Shown one piece after another: positions 1-7,306 of a stretch of DNA of 8,836 bases. A model generated the notes under the pieces. The model was not told the DNA's origin. It made no database searches and saw only the letters and a program-made list of their open reading frames with translations. Position 1 is the first letter of the stretch. Each line of letters opens with the position of its first letter. Source of the DNA: Aquiflexum sp041751335 (GTDB taxonomy: Bacteria; Bacteroidota; Bacteroidia; Cytophagales; Cyclobacteriaceae). The stretch spans positions 1-8,836 of the forward strand of contig NZ_JBGSXS010000320.1 in the NCBI RefSeq assembly GCF_041751335.1, in the 5' to 3' direction. The translations under genes and the position numbers were made by a program.

Positions 1-1055
1 TCATGCAACCAAACTGCCCAATTTCTGGAAGTGGAAATCTTGTCTCCTTCAAGGTTCAAAAACTCATTGGCCGGCACATTATCCGGTAAAATATACTCTC
101 CATGGGTTTTCAGTATGGCAGGGAAAATAATACAGTGAAATACGATATTATCTTTTCCAATGAAATGCACCAGTTTAGTATCTTTGGATTTCCAGTATGG
201 TTCCCAATCAATTCCTTTTTCTGCTGCCCACTCCTTGGTAGATGAGATATAGCCTATAGGTGCGTCAAACCAAACATAGAGGACTTTCCCTTCAGCGCCT
301 TCCACGGGTACAGGAATACCCCAATCCATGTCCCTTGTCATGGACCTAGCCTGTAACCCATCCCCTGCTTCCAACCAAGATCGGCACTGACCAAGTACAT
401 TGTTTTTCCAGTCGTTTTGGTGCTCTACCAATATCCAATTTTTCAGAAATTCGGTATATCGGGCAAGATCCAAAAACCAATGTTTGGTCTCCTTAAGCAC
501 AGGTGTATTTCCACTGAGCTTTGATTTGGGATTGACAAGGTCTGTAGGGCTTAAAGATGAACCGCATTTCTCACATTGGTCACCGTATGCATTTTCATTC
601 CCACACTTGGGACAAGTACCTTCTATATATCTGTCAGCCAAAAACTGTCCGGCCTCCTCGTCATAATACTGTGCTGTGGATTGTTCCAAAAACTCTCCCT
701 TATCATAAAGATTTCTAAAAAATCCTGAGGCTGTTTCGTGATGGATTTTGGCAGAGGTCCTGGAATAATGGTCAAAACTGATTCCGAACTCCAGAAAACT
801 TTTTTTCATCTGCTCATGGTACCTGTTTACTACCTCCTGAGGAGTAATTCCCTCTTTTTTTGCTTTAATAGTAATGGCAACTCCGTGTTCATCAGAACCA
901 CAAACATAGGCAACCTCCTTCCCAAGTGATCTCAGGTAACGGACATAAATGTCAGATGGGATATAACATCCTGCCAAATGTCCAATATGTAAAGGACCAT
1001 TGGCATAAGGTAGAGCGGCGGTAATAGTATATCTGTTGAACTTGCTGTTTTCCAT
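1..1055 (-). CDS. metG: Methionyl-tRNA synthetase, N-terminal part (cut by window edge)
   Basis: Cytoplasmic class I aminoacyl-tRNA synthetase that attaches methionine to tRNA-Met using ATP. The visible 351 codons start at the ATG at 1055 and run off the left edge, so the C-terminal half (anticodon-binding and any tRNA-binding domain) is missing; the gene is truncated by the window, not broken. The Rossmann-fold catalytic domain carries the HIGH signature as HIGH at residues 23-26, following the typical ALPYANGPLHIGH context. A connective-peptide zinc knuckle has two CxxC pairs (C148/C151 and C161/C164), almost the same spacing and position as the E. coli enzyme. The second ATP-binding motif appears as KISTS at 339-343, a variant of KMSKS, followed by RNWAVW. 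No frameshift is seen. The TetR-type gene ends 48 bases upstream on the same strand, but an exact TATATTTG box 6 bases before the ATG suggests metG has its own promoter. Identity is very secure. Confidence 0.97.
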   Translation of the reverse strand, partial: MENSKFNRYTITAALPYANGPLHIGHLAGCYIPSDIYVRYLRSLGKEVAYVCGSDEHGVAITIKAKKEGITPQEVVNRYHEQMKKSFLEFGISFDHYSRTSAKIHHETASGFFRNLYDKGEFLEQSTAQYYDEEAGQFLADRYIEGTCPKCGNENAYGDQCEKCGSSLSPTDLVNPKSKLSGNTPVLKETKHWFLDLARYTEFLKNWILVEHQNDWKNNVLGQCRSWLEAGDGLQARSMTRDMDWGIPVPVEGAEGKVLYVWFDAPIGYISSTKEWAAEKGIDWEPYWKSKDTKLVHFIGKDNIVFHCIIFPAILKTHGEYILPDNVPANEFLNLEGDKISTSRNWAVWLH

Positions 1056-1061
1056 AGGACG

Positions 1062-1069
1062 CAAATATA
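1062..1069 (-). promoter_or_regulatory. metG -7 promoter box (TATATTTG)
   Basis: Read on the minus strand, TATATTTG exactly matches the Bacteroidota -7 consensus TAnnTTTG. Only six bases (cgtcct) separate it from the metG ATG, so transcription would begin at or within a few bases of the start codon, giving a leaderless or nearly leaderless mRNA. No clear TTG -33 element was found 17-23 bases upstream, which lowers confidence. Confidence 0.5.
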
Positions 1070-1103
1070 GAAATTAGATTGTAAGGGTGATTTGAATTGA
1101 ATA

Positions 1104-1736
1104 TCAAATTTGACGGAGTTCTTTTTGGGCTTCTTCCGTAAGTATTCCTGAATATATAATCTGAATTGCCTGATCATAAATCTGTGCCGGACTTAAATCA
1201 AAACTTGCCCTCATTTCATCTGGAAACTGGCTTAAAAACTTATTGTCTATCAAATTCTGTATGGCGGAAGTATATACAAAGACCACAAAAGCTACATTGG
1301 TATGTGGAAGGACATAGCCTTTTTTGATTCCTTCCTGCATCAATTTCTGAAATCTGAGGTAACCGGATTCTCTGATGTAATCCAAGAGCTCTTTCCAGAT
1401 TTCAGGAGCAAATTCCCTGAGCTCTTCCAATATTTTAGGATTGATAGGTGCGATATCCTTGGCTACATCGGTCAGAATTGATTTCAATTTGACCGTATAT
1501 GGAATCATATCATTGTCGAGAATTGCATTGACTTTAATGGAAAGCTTATTGGTAAGCATATCAAATGCAGCTCCCAAAAGTTCTAATTTTCCCGGAAAAT
1601 ACTTGTATAAGGTTTTTTTGCTTATGCCCAATTTCTGAGCGATTTCATCCATAGTGGTATTCCTATAACCTTTTTCTATAAAAAAATTGTAGGCCACTTG
1701 GAGTATTTTGGCTTCTATTTCAGACTTCTTGCTCAT
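1104..1736 (-). CDS. TetR/AcrR-family transcriptional regulator
   Basis: Predicted 210-residue DNA-binding repressor of the TetR type; its ligand and targets cannot be read from the sequence. The N-terminal helical bundle holds a typical helix-turn-helix at about residues 28-47 (TMDEIAQKLGISKKTLYKYF), with the usual preceding helix ending in FFIEKGY. The remaining 150 residues are alpha-helical and divergent, as expected for the ligand-binding and dimerisation domain. The reading frame extends ten codons further up to an ATG at 1766, but a TATATTTG promoter box lies inside that extension, and the KMSKKSEIEAK start fits family N-termini, so the ATG at 1736 is preferred. The gene sits upstream of metG on the same strand and is divergent from ligA, so it may regulate itself or the ligA side; that is inference. 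No efflux or other classical TetR target gene is in view. Confidence 0.9.
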   Translation of the reverse strand: MSKKSEIEAKILQVAYNFFIEKGYRNTTMDEIAQKLGISKKTLYKYFPGKLELLGAAFDMLTNKLSIKVNAILDNDMIPYTVKLKSILTDVAKDIAPINPKILEELREFAPEIWKELLDYIRESGYLRFQKLMQEGIKKGYVLPHTNVAFVVFVYTSAIQNLIDNKFLSQFPDEMRASFDLSPAQIYDQAIQIIYSGILTEEAQKELRQI

Positions 1737-1753
1737 CTTGTAGAATATGCTTA

Positions 1754-1786
1754 CAAATATAGGCATTCCCTAACATTTAAACCCAA
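1754..1786 (-). promoter_or_regulatory. Promoter of the TetR-type gene
   Basis: On the minus strand, an exact TAnnTTTG box (TATATTTG, 1754-1761) is preceded after 22 bases by TTG (1784-1786), matching the TTG/TAnnTTTG layout of Bacteroidota promoters. The box ends 17 bases before the ATG at 1736, which would leave a leader of roughly ten bases. Its position argues against the longer start at 1766. The spacer is at the long end of the accepted range. Confidence 0.5.
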
Positions 1787-1819
1787 TTAGATAAAAACCA
1801 TAGCTACTTGAAGTATTGC

Positions 1820-1850
1820 TTTGCGTTTCTACCTACAAAAGTTAATTTTG
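1820..1850 (+). promoter_or_regulatory. Promoter of the ligA operon
   Basis: TTTG (1820-1823), a 19-base spacer and TAATTTTG (1843-1850) fit the Bacteroidota -33/-7 promoter pattern (TTG, then TAnnTTTG). Transcription would start near 1855-1858, leaving a leader of about 26-30 bases before the ATG at 1884. This rules against translation starting at the in-frame TTG at 1821, which lies within the promoter itself. An 11-base palindrome (TACTT-G-AAGTA, 1805-1815) sits just upstream of the -33 element. Confidence 0.55.
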
Positions 1851-1883
1851 ATCACCAATTATTTGTATCTCCCAAAACGACAT

Positions 1884-4349
1884 ATGATAACACCAATAGA
1901 GGCTCAGGCACGAATTGCTGATCTCAGTAAACTGATCAATTACCACAACTTTCTTTACTATCAGGAAGACCGTACTGAAATATCAGATTTTGAGTTTGAT
2001 AAATTATTGGAAGAACTTATCCAATTGGAAAAACAGTTCCCCGAATTCTTGGTGCCTGACAGTCCTAGCCAAAGAGTAGGTGGCACCATCACCAAAGAAT
2101 TTGAGACTGCCGAGCATCAATCCAGAATGCTTTCATTAGGAAATACCTATTCTGATGAAGAACTATTGGCTTTTGATGAAAGGGTGGCCAAAGGACTTGA
2201 ACATAGAAATTATGAATATTTCTGCGAACTGAAATTCGACGGTGTTGCCATTTCATTGGTATATGAAAGTGGAAAACTCATAAGGGCTGTGACCCGTGGA
2301 GACGGCACTAGAGGTGATGTGGTCACCGAAAATATAAAAACGATCAGAAATATCCCGCTGCGGATCCAAGAGACTGATATCCCTGAAAAATTTGAAGTTA
2401 GGGGTGAAATATTTCTTCCCCTGAGAGAATTCCAAAAAATCAATTTGGAAAGGGAAGAAAATGGAGACCCCCTACTCGCCAACCCCAGAAATGCAGCATC
2501 AGGAACCGTAAAAATGCAGGACAGTAGCATTGTGGCCAAAAGAAGACTCAATTGCTATTTCTACCAATTGATAGGAAATGACCTGACAGTAAACAGCCAT
2601 GAGGATGCCATACATTTGCTGGAAAAATGGGGTTTCAATGTTTCACCAACCTATGCCAAATGTCAAAATATCAGGGATGTTCTGGCATATATTGAAGACT
2701 GGAAAGAAAAGAGGTTTGATTTGCCATTGGAAACTGATGGCGTAGTATTGAAGATCAATAATTATGACCAAAGAGAGGAACTTGGTTTTACAGCCAAAAT
2801 CCCAAAATGGGCCATAGCATACAAATACCAAGCAGAAAGTGTTGAAAGCCAGCTTTTGTCCATCACCTACCAAGTAGGCCGAACCGGTGCCATTACTCCT
2901 GTAGCAAATCTTTCCCCCGTTCATTTAGCGGGTACCACTGTCAAAAGGGCCTCCCTTCACAACGCCAATGAAATCGAGAGATTGGGCCTACATGAAGGAG
3001 ATACTGTCTTTGTGGAAAAAGGGGGGGAAATTATCCCAAAGATCACGGCTGTTTCCACTACCAAAAGAAAAGAAGGAGCCAAGCCAATTCAATACATTGA
3101 TCATTGTCCGGAATGCAGCACTCCCTTGGAAAGGAAAGAAGGAGAAGCAAAACATTTTTGTCCTAATGCAGCCAATTGTCCTCCGCAGATATTAGGTAGG
3201 ATTGAGCATTTTGTACATAAAAGAGCAATGGATATCGATTCAATGGGAACAGAAAGAATAAGAACTCTGATAGATCAGGGGTATATCGCTAACCCGGCTG
3301 ACATTTATGACCTTGAGGAAATCCAAGACCAATTGTTGGGATTGGAAATGAATCAAGATCAATATCAAAAAACCGATGATGATATGCTTTACATTTCACT
3401 GACCAAATCATTCTTTGCTTTGACTGAAGGAATTTCCCTCACTGCCATTCAGAAATTTTGTGAAGGAAATATTGAAATCCCATTGGAAGAAGTTCTGGAG
3501 AACTTCAAATCTTTTATCAGGAATTCAAATAAGAAAGTTGCGCAGAATATCGCAACGATTGTAAAACTACAGGAAGTACTAAAATCCTCAGGCATTCCAA
3601 AACTGGAAGATTACATGCCTGTTTCAGTTATATTGTTCCTTTTGGTGGGCAATCGGGCAAACCTAGAGGAACTAAAAGCTGCTGTTCAGCACGAAGGTAC
3701 AGTCCATGCCATTTTGTTAAAAATGGCCCTCAACTTGACTGATGAACAGGTAGAAAAGGTCAAAAAATTAAAAGCAAACACATTTCAGGAAGGTGTCATC
3801 TCAAATATGATAGAAGGAATCAAAACTTCCAAAGTCCAGCCTTTCGAAAAAGTGCTTTTTGCCTTAGGAATCAAAAATATCGGCGAAAACACAGCCCAAA
3901 TATTGGCCATGCATTTCAAATCAATTGATGGACTTTCCATGGCAACTTCTGAAGAATTATTGAATGTTAATGGTATAGGAGAAACCTTAGTCACTAGTAT
4001 TCATGATTATTTTTCGGATCAGGCAAATCTTGTAATGATACAAAGGTTGAAGGAAAAGGGCCTGAACTTTGAAATAACAGAAGTAGAAAAAGAATTACTT
4101 GGAAATAGCCTGGAAGGAATGAAAATATTGGCATCAGGAAAACTGAATCATTTCAAACGTGATGAAATAATTAATTTTATTGAAGCCAATGGAGGACAAT
4201 ATCTAAAGACTGTGTCAAAGGGATTGGATTTTATAATTGAAGGAGAAGATATGGGACCAAGCAAAAAAGAGAAAGCCCAGAAGTTGGGCATTAAGATGAT
4301 CTCAGAGGAAGAGTTTCTAGGTATGGTCGGTAAAACCATCGAAACATGA
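1884..4349 (+). CDS. ligA: NAD-dependent DNA ligase LigA with enlarged helix-hairpin-helix region
   Basis: Seals nicks in duplex DNA during replication and repair, using NAD+ to form an enzyme-AMP intermediate. Domains in order: Ia NMN-binding helices (about 1-65, YY at 25-26, DFEFD at 35-39, with Phe where E. coli has Tyr35); adenylation domain with the nucleophile in the KFDG motif (K117); OB fold; a four-cysteine zinc finger (C408, C411, C426, C432); a helix-hairpin-helix (HhH) region; and a C-terminal BRCT domain from about 741. Length is 821 residues against a usual 660-700. The excess, about 130-150 residues, lies between LLGLE (484-488) and the conserved PFEKVLFALGI segment, where the first GxG hairpin should be. 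There are no stops or frameshifts, and flanking motifs are intact. The ATG at 1884 was chosen over an in-frame TTG at 1821 because a promoter covers the latter. The stop overlaps the next gene as ATGA. Confidence 0.97.
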   Translation: MITPIEAQARIADLSKLINYHNFLYYQEDRTEISDFEFDKLLEELIQLEKQFPEFLVPDSPSQRVGGTITKEFETAEHQSRMLSLGNTYSDEELLAFDERVAKGLEHRNYEYFCELKFDGVAISLVYESGKLIRAVTRGDGTRGDVVTENIKTIRNIPLRIQETDIPEKFEVRGEIFLPLREFQKINLEREENGDPLLANPRNAASGTVKMQDSSIVAKRRLNCYFYQLIGNDLTVNSHEDAIHLLEKWGFNVSPTYAKCQNIRDVLAYIEDWKEKRFDLPLETDGVVLKINNYDQREELGFTAKIPKWAIAYKYQAESVESQLLSITYQVGRTGAITPVANLSPVHLAGTTVKRASLHNANEIERLGLHEGDTVFVEKGGEIIPKITAVSTTKRKEGAKPIQYIDHCPECSTPLERKEGEAKHFCPNAANCPPQILGRIEHFVHKRAMDIDSMGTERIRTLIDQGYIANPADIYDLEEIQDQLLGLEMNQDQYQKTDDDMLYISLTKSFFALTEGISLTAIQKFCEGNIEIPLEEVLENFKSFIRNSNKKVAQNIATIVKLQEVLKSSGIPKLEDYMPVSVILFLLVGNRANLEELKAAVQHEGTVHAILLKMALNLTDEQVEKVKKLKANTFQEGVISNMIEGIKTSKVQPFEKVLFALGIKNIGENTAQILAMHFKSIDGLSMATSEELLNVNGIGETLVTSIHDYFSDQANLVMIQRLKEKGLNFEITEVEKELLGNSLEGMKILASGKLNHFKRDEIINFIEANGGQYLKTVSKGLDFIIEGEDMGPSKKEKAQKLGIKMISEEEFLGMVGKTIET

Positions 4350-4846
4350 AATTTATCAAAAATTTATTCGTAAAGTTTCAACTCAAAAATTCCTTGAAGA
4401 GAAAAGGTAATTATGATGTCAAAGTTCCTGCAAATCCAAAATGCATAGGGATCCTTGCAGAAAATGAAGATGAATTTAAAGAAACAAAAGATTTCATAAG
4501 GAGCCTCTGGGGATATCAGGTAAGGATTATTGGGTTTTATTACAATGATCGAACTCAGGAAACCGAATCCATTTCACATAAACATTTTTCCTCGACTGGA
4601 TTACCGGGCACATACTGCAATGGATTTTTGGATGAAAAATTGGATTTTATTTTAGTGCCTTCTTTATCCCTTAACCCATATTTGCGTTATTTGCTCCTCA
4701 ATAACCAAAGCAGGTTCAAGATGGGCTTCCTTTCAGATGAAAACAAAACCTATCTTGACTTCATGATCAAAAAAGAAGGCGATGATTTGAGTGAAAATTT
4801 ATTCAAATTGTTGGCTTATTTTGAAAAACTAAAACAAGCATGTTGA
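4346..4846 (+). CDS. DUF6913-like conserved protein between ligA and dapA
   Basis: A 166-residue protein of unknown function. It begins with a basic stretch (MKFIKNLFVKFQLKNSLKRK) and continues as a soluble alpha/beta domain with no signal peptide or membrane helix. Recognisable segments are a strand at CIGILAE (33-39), a strand near VRIIGFYY (59-66), LDFILVP, and FKMGFLSDENKTYLDFMI near the C-terminus; this order and spacing resemble the Bacteroidota-restricted DUF6913 family as I remember it, so the family name is a recollection, not a search result. It overlaps ligA by 4 bases (ATGA) and dapA by 7, which implies translational coupling and coexpression. Such proteins are, to my knowledge, often found beside dapA in this phylum. 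No catalytic motif could be identified, so no function is assigned. Confidence 0.85.
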   Translation: MKFIKNLFVKFQLKNSLKRKGNYDVKVPANPKCIGILAENEDEFKETKDFIRSLWGYQVRIIGFYYNDRTQETESISHKHFSSTGLPGTYCNGFLDEKLDFILVPSLSLNPYLRYLLLNNQSRFKMGFLSDENKTYLDFMIKKEGDDLSENLFKLLAYFEKLKQAC

Positions 4847-5694
4847 AACTACAAGGAACAGGGGTTGCATTGATTACTCCTTTCAAAGAAAATAAAAGTA
4901 TTGATTTTCCTGGATTGGAGAAGTTAATTGAACACGTCATAATCGGTGGGGTGGATTATTTGGTAGTAGCAGGAACTACCGCAGAAAGTGCCACATTAAC
5001 GAAAAATGAAAAAAAAGAAGTACTTGACGCCTGTATCAAATACAATGCAGGTAGATTGCCAATTGTTTACGGATTGGGTGGAAACAATACACATGCCATC
5101 TTGGATGATATAAAAGACACGGATTTTTCCCAAATTGACGCTGTTCTTTCCGTCAGCCCCTTTTATAACAAACCTACTCAAGCTGGAATCATTGCTCATT
5201 ACAGGGCCATAGCAGACAATTGTCCTGTTCCAGTCATTCTGTACAATGTACCGGGAAGGACCATGTCCAATGTATCATTCCAAAGCACCATTCAGCTGTC
5301 CCATCATGCCAATATCATCGGCATGAAAGAAGCTAGTGGAGACCTTTCCCAATGCATGAGAATAGCAGCGAGGATGCCGGATGATTTCCTGCTGATTTCG
5401 GGAGATGATATTTTGACTCCATCGATGCGGGTCATTGGTGGAAAGGGTGTTATTTCAGTTTTGGCCAATGCCTATCCTGAAATTTTCAAAACCATTTGCC
5501 ATGGAAACCTAAAGGAATCAAAAGAAGCTGCTTTCAAATTATTGGACATCAATCCTTTGATGTATGAGGAAAGCAATCCGGTTGGCTTGAAATTTCTGAT
5601 GAAAGAATTGGGAATCTGTGGGGATACGGTAAGATTGCCCCTCCTACCTGCATCCCAAAGTCTAAGAGAAAGAATCAAACAATTAAAATTATAA
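4840..5694 (+). CDS. dapA: 4-hydroxy-tetrahydrodipicolinate synthase
   Basis: First committed enzyme of lysine and diaminopimelate synthesis: it condenses pyruvate with aspartate semialdehyde in the cytoplasm. The 284-residue product is a full-length TIM barrel of the DapA/NAL aldolase family. Seen in the sequence: GTTAES with T46/T47 (substrate-binding threonines), SPFYNKP with Y109 (the tyrosine lent to the neighbouring subunit), YNVPGRT with Y135 and R140 (proton relay and carboxylate binding), and the Schiff-base lysine K163 in IIGMKEASGD. All match the E. coli catalytic set in order and spacing, which supports true DapA rather than another family aldolase. The start at 4840 overlaps the preceding gene by 7 bases, so it is probably translated from the ligA operon message. 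No obvious terminator follows it. Confidence 0.97.
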   Translation: MLKLQGTGVALITPFKENKSIDFPGLEKLIEHVIIGGVDYLVVAGTTAESATLTKNEKKEVLDACIKYNAGRLPIVYGLGGNNTHAILDDIKDTDFSQIDAVLSVSPFYNKPTQAGIIAHYRAIADNCPVPVILYNVPGRTMSNVSFQSTIQLSHHANIIGMKEASGDLSQCMRIAARMPDDFLLISGDDILTPSMRVIGGKGVISVLANAYPEIFKTICHGNLKESKEAAFKLLDINPLMYEESNPVGLKFLMKELGICGDTVRLPLLPASQSLRERIKQLKL

Positions 5695-5762
5695 TGAGAA
5701 TCCTTCCAAAAACAGGTTAATAAAAACCAGTCTAGGGTAATTGATAAAAGTACCAATCCTCG

Positions 5763-5790
5763 GTCTTCCGTCTCCCGTCTCCAGTCTTCC
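5763..5790. repeat. Tandem GTCTYCC heptamer tract before xseA
   Basis: Four adjacent 7-base units: GTCTTCC, GTCTCCC, GTCTCCA and GTCTTCC. The tract lies in the 99-base gap between dapA and xseA and ends three bases before the xseA ATG, in the expected ribosome-binding zone. One strand is almost entirely pyrimidine apart from one G per unit and a single A. A shorter copy with the same flank (tcGGTCTTC) is at 8170-8183. Confidence 0.8.
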
Positions 5791-5793
5791 ATC

Positions 5794-7110
5794 ATGCAAT
5801 CAGCCATCTCACTATTAGAACTTAACCAATTGGTCAAAATGACATTGGATACCCAATTGGAACCAACATATTGGGTGGTGGCTGAGATTGGGGAACTCAA
5901 ACAGGCAGGTCAGGGACATGCCTATTTGGATTTGGTCGAAAAGCAGGGAAATACCATTTTGGCAAAAATGAGGGCCAATATCTGGTCTTACTCCTATCGT
6001 GGCATTTCAGGTAGGTTTCAAGCTGCAACAGGTCAAAGTCTTAAATCCGGAATGAAAGTCCTCGCACAAGTGACGGTGACATTTCATGAAATCTACAGTA
6101 TCAGTCTGAACATCAAAGACATTGACCCTAATTTCACATTGGGAGAAAGGGCGAAAATTAGGCAGGAGGTAATAGAAAGGTTAGGACGTGAAGGGATGAT
6201 GGATCTTAATAAAAGACTTTTGCTTCCAGTGGTTCCACAAAACATCGCCGTAATAAGTTCTGTCACTGCTGCCGGATACGGTGATTTTATAAATCAGCTA
6301 CAGAACAACCGCTATGGATATAAAGTAGTCAGCAAATTATATCAAGCCACCTTACAGGGTTCTGAGGCTGTAGCCACGATGCTCAATGCTTTCAATAATA
6401 TCTTCGTAGACCATACGATAGCGCGTTTTGATGCCATCGTTATTATCCGCGGTGGAGGTGCCCAATTGGATTTGGATTGCTTTGATGATTATGCTTTGGC
6501 CCTTGAGATCGCCAAAAGTCATATTCCAGTGATTACGGGTATCGGTCATGAACGGGACGAGACCATTGCAGATATGGTTGCCCATACCAAAATGAAAACC
6601 CCAACTGCTGTTGCTGAATTTATTCTCTCCGGATTTAGAGAATTTGAGGAAAGATTGCATGATCTGTTGAAAATTCTGAACCGTAACTGTTCTCAACAAT
6701 TGAATTGGGAAGACAGAAGAATATTGGATTTAGAAAATCGACTGAAAAGCCAGACTAAAAACACGTTAATCAGGGAATCTGAAAAGTTAATCGAGAAATT
6801 ACGTCAGATCAGAATTTCATCAGCAGGAATACTAAAATTGGAACAAATAAAAGTTGACAACTTGAATCTCAGCCTGCTAAAGACTTGGAAATCTTTAATT
6901 GAAAGTCAATTCAGAAAAATTGATCAATTGGAAAAAGACATACAAAAATCTGATCCCAAAACATTTTTCCAAAAAGGATATACCCGGACTGAATTCAATG
7001 GTATTCCCATCCACAAACTTAACCCAGGACAAGGTCAGGAAATAAGCACTTATCTTAAAGATAAAATTATCAAAAGTACCATCAATGAAATTGAAGAATA
7101 TGGAAAATAA
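5794..7110 (+). CDS. xseA: Exodeoxyribonuclease VII large subunit
   Basis: Catalytic subunit of exonuclease VII, which degrades single-stranded DNA from both ends into oligonucleotides and acts in repair together with XseB. The 438-residue protein has the family order: an N-terminal OB fold (about 1-105, including WVVAEIGELK and HAYLDLVEK), a catalytic domain with IIRGGGAQLDL (R219, G220-G222), and the signature TGIGHERDET (H252, D255) followed by KTPTAVAEF. A long coiled-coil-prone helical region runs from about 285 to 400 (the arms that bind small subunits), then a short C-terminal beta-like tail with FFQKGYTRT. The start ATG is the first in the frame and fits family N-termini (SLLELNQLVK). 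A heptamer repeat directly abuts it. It overlaps xseB by 11 bases. No strong TAnnTTTG box was seen in the dapA-xseA gap, so read-through from the upstream operon is possible. Confidence 0.97.
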   Translation: MQSAISLLELNQLVKMTLDTQLEPTYWVVAEIGELKQAGQGHAYLDLVEKQGNTILAKMRANIWSYSYRGISGRFQAATGQSLKSGMKVLAQVTVTFHEIYSISLNIKDIDPNFTLGERAKIRQEVIERLGREGMMDLNKRLLLPVVPQNIAVISSVTAAGYGDFINQLQNNRYGYKVVSKLYQATLQGSEAVATMLNAFNNIFVDHTIARFDAIVIIRGGGAQLDLDCFDDYALALEIAKSHIPVITGIGHERDETIADMVAHTKMKTPTAVAEFILSGFREFEERLHDLLKILNRNCSQQLNWEDRRILDLENRLKSQTKNTLIRESEKLIEKLRQIRISSAGILKLEQIKVDNLNLSLLKTWKSLIESQFRKIDQLEKDIQKSDPKTFFQKGYTRTEFNGIPIHKLNPGQGQEISTYLKDKIIKSTINEIEEYGK

Positions 7111-7306
7111 AATTATCAGTTATGATAAAGCTGTTGCAAGAATTGAAGAAATCGTAAATCTTCTGGAAAGCGGAGAAAAGGGAATGGATGAACTTTCGGA
7201 ACTTGTCCAAGAAGCTACCAAGCTTGTCAAATTTTGTAAAAATAAGTTAAGAACCACAGAGAGTGAGATTTCCAAGGCATTGGAGGATAATGAGGAAAAC
7301 CAATGA
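7100..7306 (+). CDS. xseB: Exodeoxyribonuclease VII small subunit
   Basis: Small subunit of exonuclease VII; several copies bind the helical arms of XseA and are needed for activity. The 68-residue all-helical protein shows the family pattern: SYDKAVARIEEIVNLLESGE followed by a second helix with LSELVQEATKLVKFCKNKL, where the conserved Cys and Leu lie. Length is typical (60-80). The ATG at 7100 is preferred because it yields the usual short lead into the first helix. An in-frame ATG at 7085 would add five residues and cannot be excluded. The gene overlaps the end of xseA, so the two subunits are probably translationally coupled. Confidence 0.93.
   Translation: MENKIISYDKAVARIEEIVNLLESGEKGMDELSELVQEATKLVKFCKNKLRTTESEISKALEDNEENQ

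Noticed and set aside
1821..1883. N-terminal extension of LigA from an in-frame TTG at 1821
   Set aside because: The stretch contains the ligA promoter (TTTG at 1820-1823, TAATTTTG at 1843-1850), and the encoded residues do not resemble LigA N-termini; the ATG at 1884 fits.
2210..2551. Antisense 113-codon frame within ligA
   Set aside because: Opposite the conserved adenylation domain, with low-complexity Ser/Leu-rich translation typical of shadow frames.
5472..5900. Antisense 142-codon frame across the dapA-xseA junction
   Set aside because: It lies opposite two well-supported genes, crosses the heptamer repeat and has no recognisable domain; treated as a shadow frame.
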